Counted from the first letter of the stretch, positions 10,901-22,796 are shown. The stretch is DNA of 64,000 bases from Powellomyces hirtus (GCA_025526995.1 JAHLKG010000009.1:434001-498000); one strand, 5' to 3'. Notes: generated by a model not told the origin, from the sequence alone. Made by a program: numbers and translations.

Positions 10901-13900
10901 ATGGGTTGCGGTGGATCAAAAAATGCTCCGGGGGCCGTCGTCACCATCAACAACGGACAAGCAACTAGTGTCCCTGCGGGAACTGCAGAGTCCACCGTAC
11001 CGGCGAACAAGCAAACTACGGCGGTACAGAAGGAACAGCAGAAGCCGACAGCTGTTGCTGCTGGTCCTCCGGCTCAAGTCGTAGCTGCCAGTGGGCCTCC
11101 CGGTAAGCAGCAGCAGCCGGCCAATGCTGCTGCACCTGCAACGAAACAGCAACAGCCGGCCAAGACAACTGAGTTTGCGGATAAGGCGGCAGAGTCAGCC
11201 AAAACTAGTGAACCTGCGGGCAAGCAGCAACAATCGTCCAACACTGCGGTATCTGCAGCTCATCAGCATCAGTCAGGAGCGGAATCCAGCGTTACCACGA
11301 CTTCTGTGATCGTGGCGCAGGTGTCTGTTCCCATCCCTGCGGACAGCACCTCCAAGGAGCTGTCGCAGAATCTCAGCAAGCAGATTGCGCATCAGATGAC
11401 AACGCCCGGACAGGAGCGTGAAAAGACGGGCGCTGAGAATTATGCCACCGCAAATCTTGAAAAATCTATCAATACGGCCATCAGCCAGTCGCTGTCAGCA
11501 TCTGAATCTCAGTTAGCACAACAACCAGCTCCTGCACCCGAGAAGAAGTCTATCAAGCAACAGCTGTCAAGCTCGATCGATAAGCTTTCGCGCGCTAAAG
11601 CTGCCAGCAAGGAATCAGTAAAGCAGTCAAAGAAAGATCTTAGCAAGAGCAAGAATTCTCTGGCACACGAGGCCCCGGTTGCCATGGCTGGTAAAGTTCC
11701 TTGTAGATTAAATATCCGTCCGCTACACCTGGCTCAATCGTAATCACTTATGTGCGTCCCTTTGAATTTTCAGAGGCTATCAGCACGGCTGTGGCTAAAG
11801 AGCTTTCCCACCACGCAGGGGACAGCATGGGTCAGAATCAGGTCGCCAATGCTATTGATGCGGCGGTGGCCAAATCTCGCGGCAATCTTCGTCAGGAGGA
11901 AATAAACGTTAAAAGCATCGAAGTGACTACAGAAATCGAGCATGATTCCGAGGGTACACCGATTGCCATTCATGCAGCGGTCATTGCCGTCTCAGAAGTG
12001 CCTGTGAATGCTACATACGACAATGCTGTTACGGAGCCTTTGCAGCAGAAGTCTAAATCGTCGGCATCTATTGCTGTTGCACACGTCCCAATCACCAAAA
12101 CCGGGAGCCGTGCTACTCTCGACAGATCGCAATCTAGGAAGAGTGTCAAGGAGGACCACCTTTCTACGTCAGCACGTCAATCGCTGACCCAGCTCAATGC
12201 GGAGCTCTCGGAGATGAAGAAATCATCTACCGACAAACGGAAATCTACTGCGAGCCTAAGCAACCAGCAGCCCTTGACTGTGAAGAGTAACCCCGCCCTC
12301 GCGGAGCCTGATCTCCCAGCAAAGCCAGTCAATGAGCCAAGCGCCCCATCCAGTAATTTGGTAAAGAGCGGCTCGAGGATCAGTTTGAGGGGAGAAGACG
12401 GCGCTGAGAAAAAGCGTGTAACGGTGCGAATCAAAAATAGCGGGTCGCGTCAGTCTCTAGCGGCAGAGCCTAAAAGCAAGGATGAAAACAAAATCCAGCA
12501 GGACGATCAGAAAGATACAGTTAGTCCGGAGACACGGAAGAGTTTGAACCAGCTGAACGAACAGCTCGCGGCTGAACGAGGCCTTCCTCTCGAGAAAGCT
12601 GCCAGTGTGGTTTTCAGCGGTAGCGCGGTCAAGCAAAGTTTGAAAGATCTAACTCACCGCGATCATTCGGAGGCTGAGTCGGAGACTCAGCCCTCGAAAC
12701 TCAGTCTCGAGGCCCAGAGAAGCCTGACCAACTTGAGAGAGGAGTTGAAGAGGGAACAGCACGTAGGCTCAAAGAGTGGCCATCAGGCTCCCCAGCAGCA
12801 CGCTCAAGAGTCTGAAACTGAGTCTCAGACACCAAAACTCAGTCTCGAGGCCCAGAGAAGCCTGACCAACTTGAGAGAGGAGTTGAAGAGGGAACAGCAC
12901 GTAGGCTCAAAGAGTGGCCATCAGGCTCCCCAGCAGCACGCTCAAGAGTCTGAAACTGAGTCTCAGACACCAAAACTCAGTTCCGAGGCCCAGAAAAGCT
13001 TGACCAATTTGAGAGAGGAGTTGAAGAGGGAACAGCAAGCAGGTTCACAGAGTGACTACCAAGCCTCCCAGCAGCATGCTCCTGAAGCTGTAGCCACCGC
13101 AGTCGCGCCAGTGAAACCGCACGAAGGGAGCTCCGATGCAAAACATAGTACTCACAACGTCTCGAGTAAGAGCACTCAGAACATCTCAAGCAAGAGCACT
13201 CAGAATATCTCGAGCAAGAGCACTCAGAATATCTCGAGCAAGAGCACCCAGAATATCTCGAGCAAGAGCACACAGAACATACCGAGCAAGAGCACTCAAA
13301 ATGTTGCGGGCAAGAGCACACAGAATATCTCGGAAAAGAGCAACCAGAGCATCCCAAGCAAGGAAGCTGACACCATTGCCGCAAACTTGGCGCACGCGCA
13401 CGTCCAGAATGATGACAGCAAGATGGATGAAGAAGCGGCCCTCGAGGCTCATGCGGCGGCAGAGAGACTGAGTCAGGAATATCTGGCGACGAGCCGAAGC
13501 GCGGCTGATCCCGAAGCGCGTTCAAACTGGAGGGAGGAGCAAGCGAGCAAAGATCAGCTAAGCAACCCAGCTGTCGTACCCCTGACGCAAACTGCGAAGG
13601 GCGGTCACCATCAAAGTGTCAAAGACCTTGCCTCCGATGTCAAGAAGAGCAAGCAAGACTTGGCTCATGCAAAAAGTAAAGAGTCCGTCAAGGCTACTAA
13701 CGATGAAACTGGCCACGCACGGGAGAGCTCAAGCAAAGAGAACCTTGATCGCAAGACTGACTCGGAGCACGAAGCCGCAAACCATCATCGGAGCGTCAAA
13801 GAGCTTGCGGGAGATGCTAAGCAAAGCCACGACGTTGCAAACAGCAAGCATATCCTCGCCGAACATAGCGAGCAGTTGCAGCAGGAGGAAAGCGCTGCTC

Positions 13901-15712
13901 TGCACAAAGAACATCATCACCATAGCATCAGGGAGCTGGCTGTTGAGGGGTTGGTCGCAGATGTCAAGGCAAGCCTCCAAAGTCTTACTCACGTAGGCAA
14001 CCGGGAGCACGTCGCTAAGCTGGAGAGCCCTCCCGTTCACGCTCAGGCTGATGTTCAGCATTCTGCCGACCCGGTGAAGGATACAGCAGTGGAGGAGCCA
14101 CCTGCTGAGACAACGGTTCCCATAGTCGCAGCTGCACACGAGTCGAAGGTTGCGTTAGTGGACGAGGATACCCAGCCTACCGCTCAGCATAGCATCAAGA
14201 ACTTGCTCCACATCGGAGAACAGAAAACCCAGGATGCCGAAGCCGCCAAACACGCCGTAGCAGAGGTCGGCAGTGCCACTCATACCGAGGAGCAGCTTGG
14301 ATCGGCAGCTCCAGAACATGGAAAGGAAGAGACTCAACATCTTGCTACACTGGAGACATCTGTGGCTGTTGACGTTTCGAAGCATTCCCACAATAGCGCC
14401 AATAATCTTTCCTCTCACCATGGCTCCAAGAATCAGCTCGGAAATACGGAAACAGTTCAGGTGACCGGAAGCGTGGACGTATCGCCGGCTGGTGTGGCAG
14501 CAGATCCGCAAATCCGCAAATCCGCTGCGCATCTTGCCAAAGACGTAGCGCATGAAGTGCGTTCTTCTGCGCGTGACCTGCAGCATCAAGTGAATCAGGC
14601 CGACAACGCAGAAAGCCATGTCTCCAATACGACGTTGAATAAGGCACCCACTACCAAATCAACTAAGAGTATTGCAAAGGAAGCCGTGGGGCATACGAAA
14701 GACAAGGCTGCAGAACAGATCCAGGCTGAGCAACACACTGCCACATCCAGGCCAAATAGCGCGTCCAAAACGAGAAGCCGGCCAGCATCAGCTAAGAAGG
14801 ACGCCTCTCGGCCTACGTCTCCACCCAAAGCAACGTCCCGGCCAGCGAGTCCGCCGAAAGCTCCTAGTAGGAAAGGTTCTACCACAAACCTCAAAAAGTC
14901 GCCAAGCACCAATGTTGTCAAATCCACTGCGACGCTGGCAGACCGCCGACGATCTGGAGATGCGGTGACAAAACCGCCTACTGCTGGAGTATCAGCCAAC
15001 AACCTCGCTGAGCACAAAGCGTCCACAGATGCGTTGAATGGCAAACACGGGAGCACTGCCCTCGCAAAAGGATCAATCAATGCATTGCATCAATCACTTC
15101 AAGGCGACCACGGGTTCGGATCCCGTCAAACGCTTAATCGAACAGCTACGAGCCCGCGCGGTTCAAGACAGAATGTAGCTCAGCATGCCGGGTCTACTAA
15201 TGCCTCAAGCAATCAGCTAGCCAAGGGCACAGGTGTCAAAGCATCTGCCAGCAATGTTTCGAAGGCATCCGCTCAAAACCTCAGCACGACGCCGAGAACG
15301 TCTCATCCTATCATCGCGCAGACAGGAACTGGCTCCGTGGCGGCGTTGGCCGATGCGCACACAGCTTTGGCTCAATCAAACAGATCTTTGGCAGAGGCTA
15401 AGACTGGAGCCGGCAGGTCCAACGCGACTCTGACAAAAACATACACGACAACAGCCTCGACCCCGGCCTTAAACCAGGCTGGTCGTGCTGGATCGCAAAA
15501 CAGCGTTAAGGCTGCGGGCCCCAGCTCAGACCTCCAAAAGGAGCCATCTCCTCAGCTCCGCAGTGGCTCGCAAGCAGCGTCACGATCGGCATGTAAGTTC
15601 TATGACGCTGGGTTTTGTTCAGCTTATTATCATCTAAAATGATGTTTCTTACTTTCAATCGACCATCCTAAACTGTGAAGCTGCCTCTAAATTGGACCAA
15701 GTCGAAGCTTGA
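10901..15712 (+). CDS. large repetitive protein with N-terminal MGCGGSK lipidation motif
   Basis: Exon 1 is 10901-11690, intron 11691-11773 (GTAAAG...TTTCAG), exon 2 is 11774-15592, intron 15593-15680 (GTAAGT...GAAG), and exon 3 is 15681-15712 with TGA. The total is 1,547 codons including the stop, and both introns keep frame. The start MGCGGSK fits a myristoylation signal (Gly2, Ser6, Lys7) with a palmitoylatable Cys3, predicting membrane attachment. The rest is almost wholly low complexity: Ala/Gln/Pro-rich first, then Ser/Lys/Glu-rich with recurring S-L-x2-L-x2-EL helices. It contains three 46-residue tandem repeats, about eight copies of an octapeptide near SSKSTQNI, SVKDLA/SVKELA elements and an SRPAS/SRPTS-rich basic region towards the C-terminus. 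No enzymatic domain is seen. A membrane-tethered scaffold or cytoskeleton-associated role is possible but only inferred. Confidence 0.75.
12697..13110 (+). repeat. three tandem 138-bp coding repeats
   Basis: Units start at 12697, 12835 and 12973 (AAACTCAGTCTCGAGGCC in the first). Units 1 and 2 are near-identical; unit 3 has diverged. Each encodes 46 residues with the helix-forming core SLTNLREELKREQ. The period is a multiple of three, so the reading frame of the lipid-anchored protein is kept and copy number could vary. Confidence 0.9.
13156..13356 (+). repeat. 24-bp coding minisatellite (octapeptide repeats)
   Basis: About eight units of 24 bp around AGCAAGAGCACTCAGAATAT, encoding SSKSTQNI-like octapeptides. 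Central units are nearly identical and the end units degenerate, which is typical of expansion by slippage or unequal exchange. It lies inside the large lipid-anchored protein gene and preserves frame. Confidence 0.9.
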
Positions 15713-16482
15713 GAGACAGGCTTTGTGCGGTCGATTCTGCTAGTGTCTTTTGCCATGGATTAAAGGGATCTTTTTTGAAAAGCATTCAGGTAGAGCTCGG
15801 GTTTTGCGAGGTCATGATCTGTAGATGGTGGCTACGCATGCTCTCAAGCGAAATCTTGGGAGCTCAGAAATATGCATACGCTTCGGCAATGAGCAAACTT
15901 GATTTGCATATGAATGCCATTTGATGTCACAAGTACTACAATTGATATGTCGTTCTCTAGTTTTCTTGCCATAAGATGGTTTGGGGAACCAAGCTCGACA
16001 CTCAGGTTTATGCGATGTACACCTAGCCATTGAAGCCAGCAACGTTATCTGCACGCAGAACGTTGATTCGGTGCTTTGCACGCATACTTTGAAATGGTAT
16101 TCAAAATATCTGGCTTACGAAAGCCTACGCGTCTTTGTGTCAGCAAAAGCCGCTTGATCTGGAAACTCGATCGCGGGACGAAATCACCATCGAATGTGTT
16201 TCTATTTTGAGGAGACTCTGCTACTCAGCTAGTTGTGCGGGAATTCTTTGCCATCATGCGCTATTTTTGGATGGTCAAAAAATATGCTGCACACTTCCCT
16301 TGGGACCTCGTGGTTCGATCAGGCATTCGCGCCGAGGCTCGAACCCCTTAGAGTTTGACTAAAACTCGAGGATCGACCAAGTGTACGATGTTGCTCTCGC
16401 CGTAGATGGGTATCAGTCCTACCATTGGTCAGTATCTGCAAGCTTCATCTTACCTTCAAACCAGAGCGTATAGGACCTGGAA
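15713..16482. other. intergenic region, no gene seen
   Basis: About 770 bp between two plus-strand genes. A pair of GGTTCGA-like boxes at about 16312-16352 prompted a tRNA check that failed. No other structure was recognised. Confidence 0.45.
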
Positions 16483-17700
16483 ATGTCTAGTACTGCGCAT
16501 CAGCCATCATCCACGTCTGGCCTCCAGTCCCTGCTCCCACCTGGAAGCATTTCGAATTTGCCGTGGAGCGGCTATCAATACATTCCAGGGGGTGATATGA
16601 CAACCTTCTTTTCACCGGAACAAAGTGTCATGGAGGCCATGAGCTTAATCGGCAACGGTATGCTAGCTTCGTTTTGGTCAGGCATCACAGCCCACTCCCA
16701 GAATGACTGATTCTCACTCGCTGAAACTATCGGGATTAGAATTGTTCTTTGCAGAACACGGCGTGCAGCAGTTTTTGGATATGGGTCAGGAATTCCCAAA
16801 CCTCAATCATGAGGTTGACATTGACTCATCGTCCTCGCCAACCGCCTCGTCGTCGGCGAGCGATGTCACTGGTAGCGCGACCTCGCCATCGGATGAATAC
16901 ACTCATGAATCGTTGCAATTCGATCCGGACAACTTCTCGGACCTTGTGATAGCAGATGGGTCCGAAGACGGCGGTGCCACGACTTCTTCGAGTGAAATCA
17001 GTCTAAGAACTTTGATCAATTCTCGTCTTCCGAACCCTGCCACATCACAGCATCACGAATACTTTGTTCCAGGACAAGGGCAAGGCGCATCCATTTTGCA
17101 ATATCCATCGCAAAGTTCAGGGATGTACTATCCAAGCACTGCGCCCATGGCAATGTTTTATCCTGGAGGGACGTATCATCCGTACCACAACACATCATTT
17201 GCCCCGCAGCAGTTTCTAAATTCACATGTCCTGCCCGATCATCCACTCAATCACGGCAAAGCCAATCCGTTTCCATTCCCGAATGGAGCTCTTCCCGCAC
17301 TTCCCGCACTTCCCGAAAAATACACATCCACGATACAATCGTCTGAACTCCTACAATGTCCTTCCCTTGGCTGCCACAAAACCTTCTCAAAGCCTCTGGC
17401 ACTGAAAGCACACATTAAATCACACGCGTTGGAGCGAACATACCAATGCGACGCATGCGATGCGAGTTTCCGAAGAAGCCATGATCTGAAACGGCATTTT
17501 CGCAGCATACATACCGTCATCAAACCCTTCGGGTGTGAGACTTGTGGAAAGCGCTTCTCGAGGATGGTACGTAATACTAATTAGACTATGTAACAAGCGT
17601 ATGGAAATTGACAATCTTTTGTGTTCTCGAAATGCTTGCTTAGGATGCGCTTAAGCGTCATATTTCCAGGCAGGGCAGCCCTTGTTTCGCTCATCATTGA
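16483..17700 (+). CDS. C2H2 zinc-finger transcription factor-like protein
   Basis: Exons 16483-16657, 16755-17566 and 17644-17700; introns 97 nt (GTATGC...GCAG) and 77 nt (GTACGT...CTTAG). Three clustered C-terminal fingers are visible. Finger 1 is CPSLGCHKTF...HIKSH. Finger 2 is CDACDASFRRSHDLKRHFRSIH, with the R-x2-DL-x-RH motif typical of DNA-contacting fungal fingers. Finger 3 is CETCGKRFSRMDALKRHISR, rebuilt across the last intron. Finger 3 has both Cys and the first His, but the second His position is not standard and the protein ends 9 residues later. The N-terminal 200 residues are Ser/Pro/Tyr-rich with acidic patches (activation-domain-like). Overall this resembles Crz1/Msn2-like fungal regulators without allowing a firm ortholog call. 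Targets are unknown. Confidence 0.75.
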
Positions 17701-18141
17701 ACATAGTGCAGAAGTGCAGAAGTGTGCACTATCCGATGGTGTGGTAGATAGGGATTGTGGAGATGCCTCGCAAGGCCTGACCGATTTAGTGCCTAGACAT
17801 TGATAGGTCGATAGGTTGCTAGAGACCGATTGAAAGAAATTATATGATTCCTTGGCTCTATGTATGGAAATGAGCCAGCGCTTGCAAGTCGAGGGGAATA
17901 AGGCCCAAACAACACTGAGCCAATCCTGGCCGCTCAGCGGCTGCGTTTTTGAACACAATGATATATCATGAATTTCTGAACTTGTTTGAAAAGTACAGTA
18001 CCGCCTGCTAAGGGCATGGCACACAACGATGGCCAACGTCACCTTCATTTGACCGCCTTGATCTTGTCCTCTTTGAATTGCATGCATGCAAAGATGCGAG
18101 GCGCTGTGGGTAAGCAACAACATCATCCGATAACTGCATTT
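17701..18141. other. convergent intergenic region
   Basis: About 440 bp between the stop codons of the C2H2 gene (plus) and the threonine dehydratase gene (minus). It should hold both 3' ends; no gene or repeat seen. Confidence 0.5.
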
Positions 18142-20470
18142 TCATTTCAGGAAATGTTTGTAGACGGGATTGTCAGTCTCATCGACAAATAAAAAGTACC
18201 CTGCTTTCCCAAGCTGGTCGAGGAATAGCTGAAAGCACTCTCTCTGTTCTGGCGGTACTTGGAGCCCCGCCAACACCCGCCCGATATCCGCCCCAATGTT
18301 CCGGTCTAAGTGTTGAAAGCAAACAACCATTTAGTAATGGGACGAGGTTTTCAAGACTATAGGCTTCGTACAATGGAATAGGCTAACATTCCAGTCATTT
18401 TCCAGGAGATTCAAGAACTTTTTCAGAGCTCCAGGGCGTTCCGGGAACCTGAAACGATACAAAACTTCATTCTCAACTGTACTGCTTCGACCTCCGGCTA
18501 GATAGCGAGCATGAGTCTTGGCCATCTCATTTTCCGTAATATCGATAGCCTCATATGCAGTCCCTGATGATTCAAGCTGCTGAATGAGCTCAGCTACTTC
18601 AGTCGTTCCATTGGACACGTCAAACGCGGTATAAATGTGTGCGCTCGCCGAATCGGAATATCGGTAGGAGAATTCAGTTACGAAGCGGGGATAAATAAGA
18701 TTGTATAATGCCTTCAAACTGTCGCGGAAAGTATGCTTAGCATTTTTATGAGATATGCCTATTACTTTTGCGTTTTGCGCTCTCACAGGTTGCATGAGTA
18801 ACCTACCTCCCAGGTTTTTCGGGAATAATGCAACTAAGCAAAGCCTCCTTTCCTTCGCCTAATCGTGCTCTCTCAGCCACGAAACGAAGGCGATCGAAAT
18901 TCATGTTGGCACCGCTCGTCACGCAGACGAATACTCCTTCTTTCATTTGCGGATTGGCGGCCAAAAATCGCTTGCATCCTGCGAGCCCCAGTGCGCCTGC
19001 GGGCTCCAAAATGGAACGAGTGTCATCGAACGCGTCTTTGATTGCCGCGCAGATCTCGTCATTAGAAACAAGAACAAAATCGTCTACATATTTGGCACAG
19101 AGGCGATGATTCTCGGTCCCAACGCGGCGGACACTCGTCCCATCTGCGAATAGACCGGCCACCGGAAGCTCAACCACTTGGCCCTGAGAAAGTGATTGAT
19201 ACATACCGTCGCTATCGCTTGCGTTGACACCAACTACGCATGGATTGTTAGCAGATGTCAAGACATTGCGAGTGTTCCTCACTTACTTAGTCTTATGTCG
19301 GGCCGTATTTGTTTTACGAACCTAGAATGGAGATTAGAAGATATCTAGATGAGTGGGTCCTCACTGGCATATCTACTCACGCGCCGATACCGGAGAGCAG
19401 GCCACCGCCCCCGCAGCAAACGAAAATGCCATCAAGCCTGTCTTGGCGAAGCTGTCGTAGGATCTCCATGCCGACGGTGCCTTGTCCAGCAATGACATAC
19501 GGGTCTATCTCAACAATCACGTGAACAATTCAGTCCCAACAAGGACAAGAGGGCGTCAACAACCAACCATCAAAGGGGGGAACAAAGACTAAGTTCTTTT
19601 CTTTCACCAAGCGCTGACATTCCAACTTGGCTTGGTCAAAATCGTCTCCAATCAAAATCACCTCCGCACCGAGTCTTCGAACAGATTCCACCTGGATCAA
19701 ACTGTTGAGAGAAAGGTATTTCGGCGCACCACGACTTTGACCATACTTTTATGGAGGGAGATATTGTTGGCATGCAGATGGTTGCCTTGATGTTTAGCTT
19801 CTGTGCCGCCAGGGCAACCCCTTGAGCGTGATTCCCTGCGCTTACGCAGCATACTCCCCTGAGAGAAGCTATGAGCGTTAGGGCAACAGGTAAGGTACGA
19901 TGCTGGAGCACACCATACTCTAAAAATACCTTGATCGTTCCTCATCTGTAAGGTGGTACATTCGGTTGAAGGCTCCACGGCATTTGAAAGAGAAGATTGT
20001 AGGCTGCAGATCCTCTCTTTTGAGATAAATCTTGTTGTCTAGTCGCGACGAAAGTTTGGCCGCATAGGTCAGCGGTGATTCAATTGCGACATCATACACC
20101 CTGATCCAATTCCGTGTTAGCTGAGATTGCGACGGGAAGCTGCCTGCGGTCAGCACCTCGCATTAAGGATCATCTTCAAATAATCAAACTCATGTATTTC
20201 CGCCGGCTCTTCAGCTGAGGGATGGATAAACTTTGCTTTCAAAACGCTGAGTGGAGATGAGGGAACATAGGTTTGCTCGGCTATCTGTCTTTTCGCGCGG
20301 GGCATGGCAGAATTCGGCCAATCGATGGGAGTGGAGGCCCGAGGTGAGGTCAATGTTCCCAAGGCCCGCGAGGAAGAGCCCAACATAACCTGAGCAGCAA
20401 TGTGAGGTTTGTCGTTATGGATGATACCGGGTGGAAGAGACATTGCCGTGTTGCGCAACGAAGGGTGCAT
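18142..20470 (-). CDS. ILV1: threonine dehydratase, biosynthetic, nine exons
   Basis: PLP enzyme that deaminates L-threonine to 2-oxobutanoate, the first step of isoleucine synthesis, normally mitochondrial. The first in-frame ATG is at 20470; the N-terminal 50 residues are Ser/Ala/Arg-rich, fitting a transit peptide. Exons (descending) are 20470-20157, 20100-19930, 19858-19747, 19691-19568, 19504-19381, 19321-19287, 19233-18807, 18718-18372 and 18305-18142. Every junction is GT-AG and phase-correct. Landmarks are [14 protein letters not shown], the PLP-lysine motif [26 protein letters not shown], the phosphate-binding [13 protein letters not shown], and two ACT-like regulatory repeats (IPEKPG...VTEFSYRY and [12 protein letters not shown]...LFHYRN). 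Having both repeats implies isoleucine/valine allosteric control as in the fungal and bacterial biosynthetic type. The last intron has a perfect TTACTAA branch site. Stop is TGA. Confidence 0.93.
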
Positions 20471-20751
20471 GGGCAAAACGGTGTTGATGCCTCAACCGTC
20501 AGAATTGATGACGAGGAACGCGCGGAGCTAAGCCCCTCCACTTTACGCGAGTCTGATTTAGCACTACACCGTGAACCGCCTCAGAGCATCTTTAACGGCG
20601 GGCATTTAATTGTGGCACAGTCAGAATTTGAAGCCCGTGGTTCCCAAAGCACTGTTATAGGTGTGGCGTGGGGGCGCTATTTTGTACTAAGCGTCGCTAC
20701 TTTCGTGCGCCACAGTTCATATTTGAAACCGGTCGGCTCCCAGCTTTTAAA
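20471..20751. other. spacer between ILV1 and the transposon-rich region
   Basis: About 280 bp holding the ILV1 promoter on the minus strand. No clear motif. From here rightward nearly all sequence is repeat-derived. Confidence 0.4.
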
Positions 20752-21775
20752 ATGAAGCCTCCCAACAGTCGGCCCCGTAAAGTTGCCTTTGTCATGGCAG
20801 ACCCCAATATTATAACACGAATTGCACAGTTGATTGCTCAAAACCCGCATTCTGTTGCTGCGCAAGCTTTGCTAAAACAGAACCCGGCCGCGTATACTGG
20901 AGCTACCTACACAGAATCTGGAGAAAGCAGCCTACTTGTCCCATCTATACATTTCCCTTTGGCTTTGCCAGCTCTGCCACAGGCCACACCGCTAACTCGA
21001 CGCCAAACACCTCCACCGCAAGCGCAGGCCACACCTCCTTCAGAATCATCCTTGTGGCGTGGCGCAAGAGGAAAAGGGTTCTCCCGCACAGAAGACGAGC
21101 ACTTATGTGTGGTCTGGATTCAGATATCTGAGGACCCCATCACTGGCAACGAGCAGAAAGCGGATGCATTTTGGAGTTGAATTCATAAAGTGTTCAACGA
21201 CAATCCACCAGACGAAGCGCGGACCAGAAGCTCGGTGAAAAACCGCTGGGGGGTTGTGTCTTGCGCGGTTGCCAAATTCGCAGGACATATACGCTCAGCC
21301 ACAGCTTCATTGCCCAGTGGCGCTACTAGAGACCACATCGTGCTTCTAGGAGAAGACTTCTACTACGGAGCGGAAAAGCAAAAGTTTGTCTTGCTGCACG
21401 CCTACAATTTACTGCAGAACTGCCCCAGGTAAGCAATTAATTGCGTGGGAAAGTACTGCGTGGCAACATACTGCGTGATGCGTACCTGCGTACTGCATGG
21501 TAACGTTGTGCGTACCTGCGCAATGCGCACTGCATGGTGAAGAAATGCTTTAACCTCAACTCTATTTAGGTTTATGGCAGATAGCAAGAAAACGCCATAA
21601 AAGGCAGCAGGAGAAGAGGACGAGGTCCGTCCAATTGGTATCAAACGAGCAAAGTGCCGACGAGATGAAGATTTACTGAAGGATGAAGAGTTCGAACTTG
21701 CGAAGCAACAGCTGGAAATTCAGCAACGTGAGCTACAATTGAAGGAGAACGAGCAGCGTCTTAGCAGGGTGGAAA
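20752..21775 (+). pseudogene. NAM-associated / Myb-like transposon accessory protein, decayed
   Basis: Resembles the plant-type NAM-associated (glutathione S-transferase T3-like) proteins that accompany PIF/Harbinger-like DNA transposons: GKGFSRTEDEHL, VWIQISEDPITGNEQKADAFW, then NRWGVVSCAVAKFAG and a C-terminal coiled coil, with EFELAKQQLEIQQRELQLK. The frame is broken by TGA at 21178-21180 immediately after the FWS motif, where the family usually reads FW-x-RI. A GTAAGC...TTTAG intron (about 21430-21570) may follow NCPR, after which a TAA occurs at about 21597-21599 in the continuing frame. The C-terminus is cut by the Copia-1 LTR at 21776. The ATG at 20752 or 20794 could be the original start. 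The parent transposon ends were not found. Confidence 0.6.
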
Positions 21776-22142
21776 TATTGGAATGTTGAGACTTGCGTAC
21801 TCAATGTTTAGTCCTTACATTAGATCCTTACCTGGATTCTCCAACTAAAACGCGTGACCGCCATATCGGTAACGCTCAGAGCTGAATTGGATCACGTGTG
21901 ATCACGTGATTGGAGAAAAAGTAGATTAGAACGCTCGACAAGCAAGACATTACCAATAAGACTTAAGACATAAAATACATTCACATACATTACATCTCCG
22001 TGCATCTGACAACGCTACACCGTCAACTGCATCACAGAAGAGCTCTGTAATCCACCTCTACAAAGTTTACTGGAGGCTGCCTCAAATTCGGTCAATCCTC
22101 TGCAATTCGGATAAAGTACTGGAAATGCCAATATCTTCATTA
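21776..22142 (+). repeat. Copia-1 LTR (5' LTR of a truncated plus-strand copy)
   Basis: Starts TATTGGAATGTTGAG and ends CAATATCTTCATTA; 367 bp. It matches the other Copia-1 LTRs at 26545-26918, 31802-32167, 41058-41422 and 47992-48356. It contains the paired CACGTG boxes (ATCACGTGTGATCACGTGAT) near 21892-21911. It interrupts the NAM-like pseudogene. Confidence 0.85.
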
Positions 22143-22158
22143 GGTTATGAGCCCTGAG
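22143..22158 (+). promoter_or_regulatory. Copia-1 primer binding site
   Basis: GGTTATGAGCCCTGAG lies directly after the LTR and is complementary to the anticodon stem-loop of an initiator tRNA-Met (CAU anticodon), not to the tRNA 3' end. This fits half-tRNA priming as in Drosophila copia. Confidence 0.65.
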
Positions 22159-22256
22159 ACCGGTCAAACTCGAATCATTCTCCCTTTGTAAAACCTGAAT
22201 ACTACCAGTCTTCCGTCAAATTCAAGTGTCAAGAAAGTACCGAGCACGCCGTCAAG

Positions 22257-22513
22257 ATGCCTACTGCAAGATCTCCCATTCAAGGAGTGCAGACCCGCCA
22301 ACAAGCCCGTCAAGCCACACGAGAAGCCGAACAGGGTCCTGACGTTGAAGGAGACGTTAACAATGAAGCCTCATTCTACCATGATTCCCACGATACAGAT
22401 GCCAATGTGGATGAGATGAACCATGGAGAAATACATGCAGACCCGGCGACAGAACCGTCCGGAGTACCGACTGACATTGTTGTGGAAATTCTGCAGAGGT
22501 TCAAGATGGAAAT
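22257..22513 (+). pseudogene. Copia-1 gag, 5' fragment
   Basis: The first 86 codons of the Copia-1 gag, beginning MPTARSPIQGVQT, nearly identical to the start of the gag at 31687 (minus strand). It is severed by the Gypsy-1 LTR beginning at 22514; the remainder is not found downstream, so the copy is a stub. Confidence 0.85.
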
Positions 22514-22788
22514 TGTAATAATACTAGGTCCGTTGCCAGAGTCTAGTCTTCTATTCAAGAATTCCCTATCTCTAATTCTACTGTAAGATCTCTAAGTCTT
22601 GAATACGCCCTTGTCGGAGTATTCCTACTTTTCTTCTGGACCGCGAGACGGTCCCGGTCACGTGATGGCCATCCGTGGCCATCCCTGAGGTCCAGTACCC
22701 TTCGGGATGCTGACGCTAGCATTCATCTCGCGCTGGGCCCTTCCCAACGCGTGTCTAGGCTTAGGTTGGCAAGCCACGCCTCATTACA
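22514..22788 (-). repeat. Gypsy-1 3' LTR
   Basis: 275 bp, read on the minus strand as TGTAATGAGGCG...ATTATTACA. It matches 57439-57713. It carries a CACGTGA box near 22661. The adjoining polypurine tract on its right side shows it is the 3' LTR of a minus-strand element whose interior lies at higher coordinates. Confidence 0.85.
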
Positions 22789-22796
22789 CCCCCCTT
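22789..22796 (-). promoter_or_regulatory. Gypsy-1 polypurine tract
   Basis: Minus-strand AAGGGGGG directly before TGTAATG, the plus-strand primer site expected just inside a 3' LTR. It sets the orientation of the element. Confidence 0.7.

Noticed and set aside
16312..16400. Possible tRNA gene: GGTTCGA-type B boxes on both strands
   Set aside because: Neither strand folds a T-arm with paired stems, and no matching acceptor stem or A box is found at the right spacing.
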